From Flaccisagitta enflata (taxonomy: Eukaryota > Chaetognatha > Sagittoidea > Aphragmophora), in NCBI GenBank assembly GCA_965153355.1, contig OZ231126.1, forward strand, positions 14,880,001-14,944,000: DNA of 64,000 nucleotides, in the 5' to 3' direction. Under the pieces are notes generated by a model. That model was not told the DNA's origin. It worked only from the letters and a program-made list of their open reading frames with translations, and made no database searches. The position numbers were made by a program, and so were the translations under genes. Below are positions 61,379-64,000 of this stretch, piece after piece (the stretch's first letter is position 1; each line of letters opens with the position of its first letter).

Positions 61379-61975
61379 AACAAGTTTGGACAAGAACGGC
61401 TGTGAAGCATGGCTTAGACCCATGTGGTAACCAACAAGAATTGATATTGAAATTTGTAAAGTAACGGGGTACTTCTTGTGGTAAACGGTTTTCTTTTGAT
61501 TAGTTGAATGATACGGTTTTCCAGTAGATGGTAAATGGAACTAGGCCTTCTTTCATTTATTGCAGTTTGGGTTTATTGATAGAGAGATATGGTTCCATTT
61601 GTCATAACTCATATATGCATCATGCAACAACTCATCGAGAACGGTAAATGTTGCGCGATATGGGTAGTCCAATCGCCTATCAGACGACCAATCAAGAACA
61701 AATGGACAGAATATTCGATGACCGAAAGGACAGAAGACCGATATTGATGGACAGAACCAAAAAAGACAGAAGTCCAACACCGCTGGAGACAACATTCATT
61801 TTGCATACCGAAGACACCAGAAGGCCCATCATGTTATTTGATGGATACATAAGATAGCCAGAAGCCAAATTTTTTAAAGCAACATATGGAAGCGAAGCGT
61901 GACTATCGCGTTGGCCCAGTCTCTCGCGTTCTTCTCGCTGTTTATGACACTTGTGGCATCGGGATTAGATATTTT
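61203..61975. other. Spacer, nothing recognised
   Basis: It contains (AAC)n at 61349-61378. A 69-codon open frame at 61648 has no recognisable motif. Confidence 0.4.
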
Positions 61976-62560
61976 ATCCTTTTCTTCTCCTCCGTCTTTT
62001 CTTTTCCCTTCTCTACTTCTACTTCTTCTTTTTTTCTTTTTTCTTTTTTTTTTAATTCTTCTTTTTCCCCCTCTCCTTCTTCTCCTTCTCCTTCTTCTTC
62101 TTTTTTTTCTCCTTGTTTTTCTTTTTTTTTCTTCTTTTTCTTCTTCTTTTTCCCATTCTTCTTATTCTTTTTCTTTTTCTTTTTGTTCTTCTCCTTCTTC
62201 TTCTTCTTCCTCTCCTATTCTTTTTTTTTCTTCTTATTCGTTATCTTTTTTTCTTCTTCTTCTTCTTCTTCTTCTTCTTCTTCTTCTTCTTCTTCTTCTT
62301 CTTCTTCTTCTTCTTCTTCCTCTTCCTCTCCAATTTTCTTTATCTTTGTTTTTTCCTCTTATTCGTTTTCTTGTTTTTTCTTCTTCTTCTTCTTCTTCTT
62401 CTTCGTCTTCTCCTTCTTCTTCTTCTTCTTCTTCTTCTTCTTCTTCTTCTTCTTCTTCTTCTTCTTCTTCTTCTTCTTCTTCTTCTTCTTCTTCTTCTTC
62501 TTCTTTTTTCTTCTTCGTCTTCTTCTTCAACTCCTTCATCTTTTTTCTTTCGGTCAAAAT
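61976..62560. repeat. (TTC)n microsatellite, long and degenerate at the left
   Basis: Pyrimidine-only tract of about 580 bp, pure (TTC)n over two stretches. Phe/Ser/Leu open frames here are artefacts. Confidence 0.97.
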
Positions 62561-62659
62561 TTTCAGCCGTCTTCCTCGACATCGCCTCTGGGAATCTAGC
62601 CTTTGATGATGAGCCTCTTTTCCTCATTTTTTTTCCCTAAAAATCTTGTTATTCTCGCC

Positions 62660-62735
62660 TTTGGGGGTTTGCTGTTGGTCACCTCTGGCGAAGATGCCTT
62701 TGGGGGTTTGCTGTTAGTAGCCCCTCGCGCTTGAG
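62660..62735. repeat. Short tandem duplication
   Basis: CCTTTGGGGGTTTGCTGTT occurs twice, 38 bp apart. Confidence 0.6.
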
Positions 62736-62962
62736 GCTTTAGGGGTTGTTTTATGCGTTGCCTCCTCGTTGGTCTGTCAGCGGCTCGAGGACTTTGAAAA
62801 TGAGGAGGCTAAGGAAATGAGTCTTGTTAATTAGGACTAACGGAAAAGATGATCGCCTTGGGGCACGATGGAGATTTTTGCGTTTTTTTTTTCGCAAAAA
62901 AAAAAACTAATCTTGGCAAAATAGGAATTATCAACAGCGGACCTGTTGTACGCGTTGCTGTA

Positions 62963-63571
62963 CTACCTAGGAAATAATTATAGCACCAACCGAGGGATAG
63001 TTCAATTTTTCATCCTAATATCACATGAAACATTCCGCCGATAGTATTTGTATTTCATATAACCTTTTACTTAACTGAATTATCCAATTTCATCACTGGG
63101 AGGCAATTTGTAAACCATTATTTACTTATAATCATACTGTTATTCCACTGCTTTTGATGGACAATTGTAGACTGATTATTTTAAAGATATGTTTGTACTT
63201 TTTTGCTTGTCATTTCTAAACGGATAAAGCTACAGCAACCAGATTGCGCTCATCTTGTAGATTTTTCGACATAGATTAATTTGCTTTTTTTAAAAACTCT
63301 CTAGCATTTCTGGAAGCCGAGATAATCTAATTTGGAGGTGTCTCTAATTTACCCTCATTCATACTTGATCAATTATTTTGCAAATTCCAAAATGGCTGTT
63401 TTTACTCTTTTTGTTATCATTTTTTAACGAAAAAAGGTACAGATACCAGATTGCACTCATCTTGAAGATTTTTTGATGTAGAATAATTTCTTTTTTTTAA
63501 AAAGTATCTAGCTTTTCTTGAAGCAGAGATATTTTAAGTTGAAGTTGGTGCTATATTTATTTCCTAGGTAG
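62963..63571. mobile_element. TA-flanked MITE with CTACCTAGGAAATAA ends
   Basis: CTACCTAGGAAATAATTATA at the left is mirrored by TATATTTATTTCCTAGGTAG at the right, flanked by TA at 62961-62962 and 63572-63573. About 609 bp. The interior has two similar blocks (ACAGCAACCAGATTGCGCTC at about 63230 and 63440). Confidence 0.75.
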
Positions 63572-63573
63572 TA

Positions 63574-64000
63574 TGACTCTGTCCCTTCATGTTGACGAAT
63601 AGAATAAACCTCATACGAGAGCGTGAAGCACTTGCATGATATGCTTTCACTAGGGCTATGTTTGACGTGAAGTATGCTTGTTGAATCAGTATCATTTCAT
63701 TTTTCACGATGGTCTTTGATATTTTGGCGGTATCATCTTTATCTCCACGCTAAATTACCTTCTTGCGCACCCCATTACATCAAGTTTTCTCTCTAAACGA
63801 TTGTTTGACGGAACGTATCTTTGTGTGGCTGCAAAGCCTGGATATGTACAGTAGATGTCGTCTAGACTTGGAAATACGGGGGAGCTCATAACCTCAGCAT
63901 CAGTACAGTGAGGGGACTGATATTTTGCTAGTGTAATGTATAGACCCTAAGGGGTTGACGATGGGGTATGGCATCCCCCTACGGCTTACCTTACAAAAAA
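63574..64000. other. Window end, nothing recognised
   Basis: No open frame, repeat or motif that I can name. Confidence 0.4.

Noticed and set aside
61886-62640. Phe/Ser/Leu-rich open frames of about 235 residues
   Set aside because: They are translations of a (TTC)n tract.

Overview
The window looks like euchromatic DNA of a bilaterian, probably invertebrate, animal. Genes are split by introns with GT/AG borders, the flanks are AT-rich, (GA/CT)n and other microsatellites are extremely dense, and short inverted-repeat transposons are everywhere. A BEL/Pao-class retrotransposon argues against a mammal or bird. The species cannot be named from this sequence.

Only two host genes are supported, both on the minus strand. 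(1) The 3' end of a full-size ABC transporter of the P-glycoprotein (ABCB1/MDR) type: three exons at 24175-24076, 21746-21437 and 20465-20251 join in phase and give the last two thirds of the second nucleotide-binding domain up to the stop codon. (2) A complete two-exon Scratch-family zinc-finger repressor gene (exons 56218-55393 and 53506-51129, predicted 1067 residues) with a SNAG motif, a Scratch box and five zinc fingers. Its fifth finger is set apart by an unusual low-complexity linker.

Layout: 1-13.1 kb is one giant palindrome centred near 5.95 kb that contains nested smaller palindromes. 13-20 kb is a field of short inverted-repeat elements (a hAT-like element with an 8-bp target duplication, several TA-flanked ones). 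20-24.3 kb is the ABC gene end, with its introns invaded by minisatellite-bearing palindromic elements and a 570-bp repeat. 26.3-35.3 kb is a broken, apparently permuted BEL/Pao retroelement: decayed pol, then a single LTR and primer-binding site, then gag-like sequence split by about 3 kb of other repeats. 35.3-46.8 kb is satellite-like and minisatellite DNA, a pogo-like element and transposon remnants. 48.1-48.8 kb holds four stem-loops with a shared apical sequence and differing, mutually compensating stems, the best candidate here for an undescribed structured element. 51.1-56.2 kb is the Scratch gene. 56.3-64 kb is microsatellite-dominated flank with nested small transposons.

A short repeat family with a perfect terminal palindrome (AGTCGCGTGCACGCGACT) recurs more than ten times and resembles Helentron/HINE-type non-autonomous elements. 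No tRNA, rRNA or CRISPR array was recognised. All coordinates were read by eye, so boundaries of repeats may be off by a few bases.
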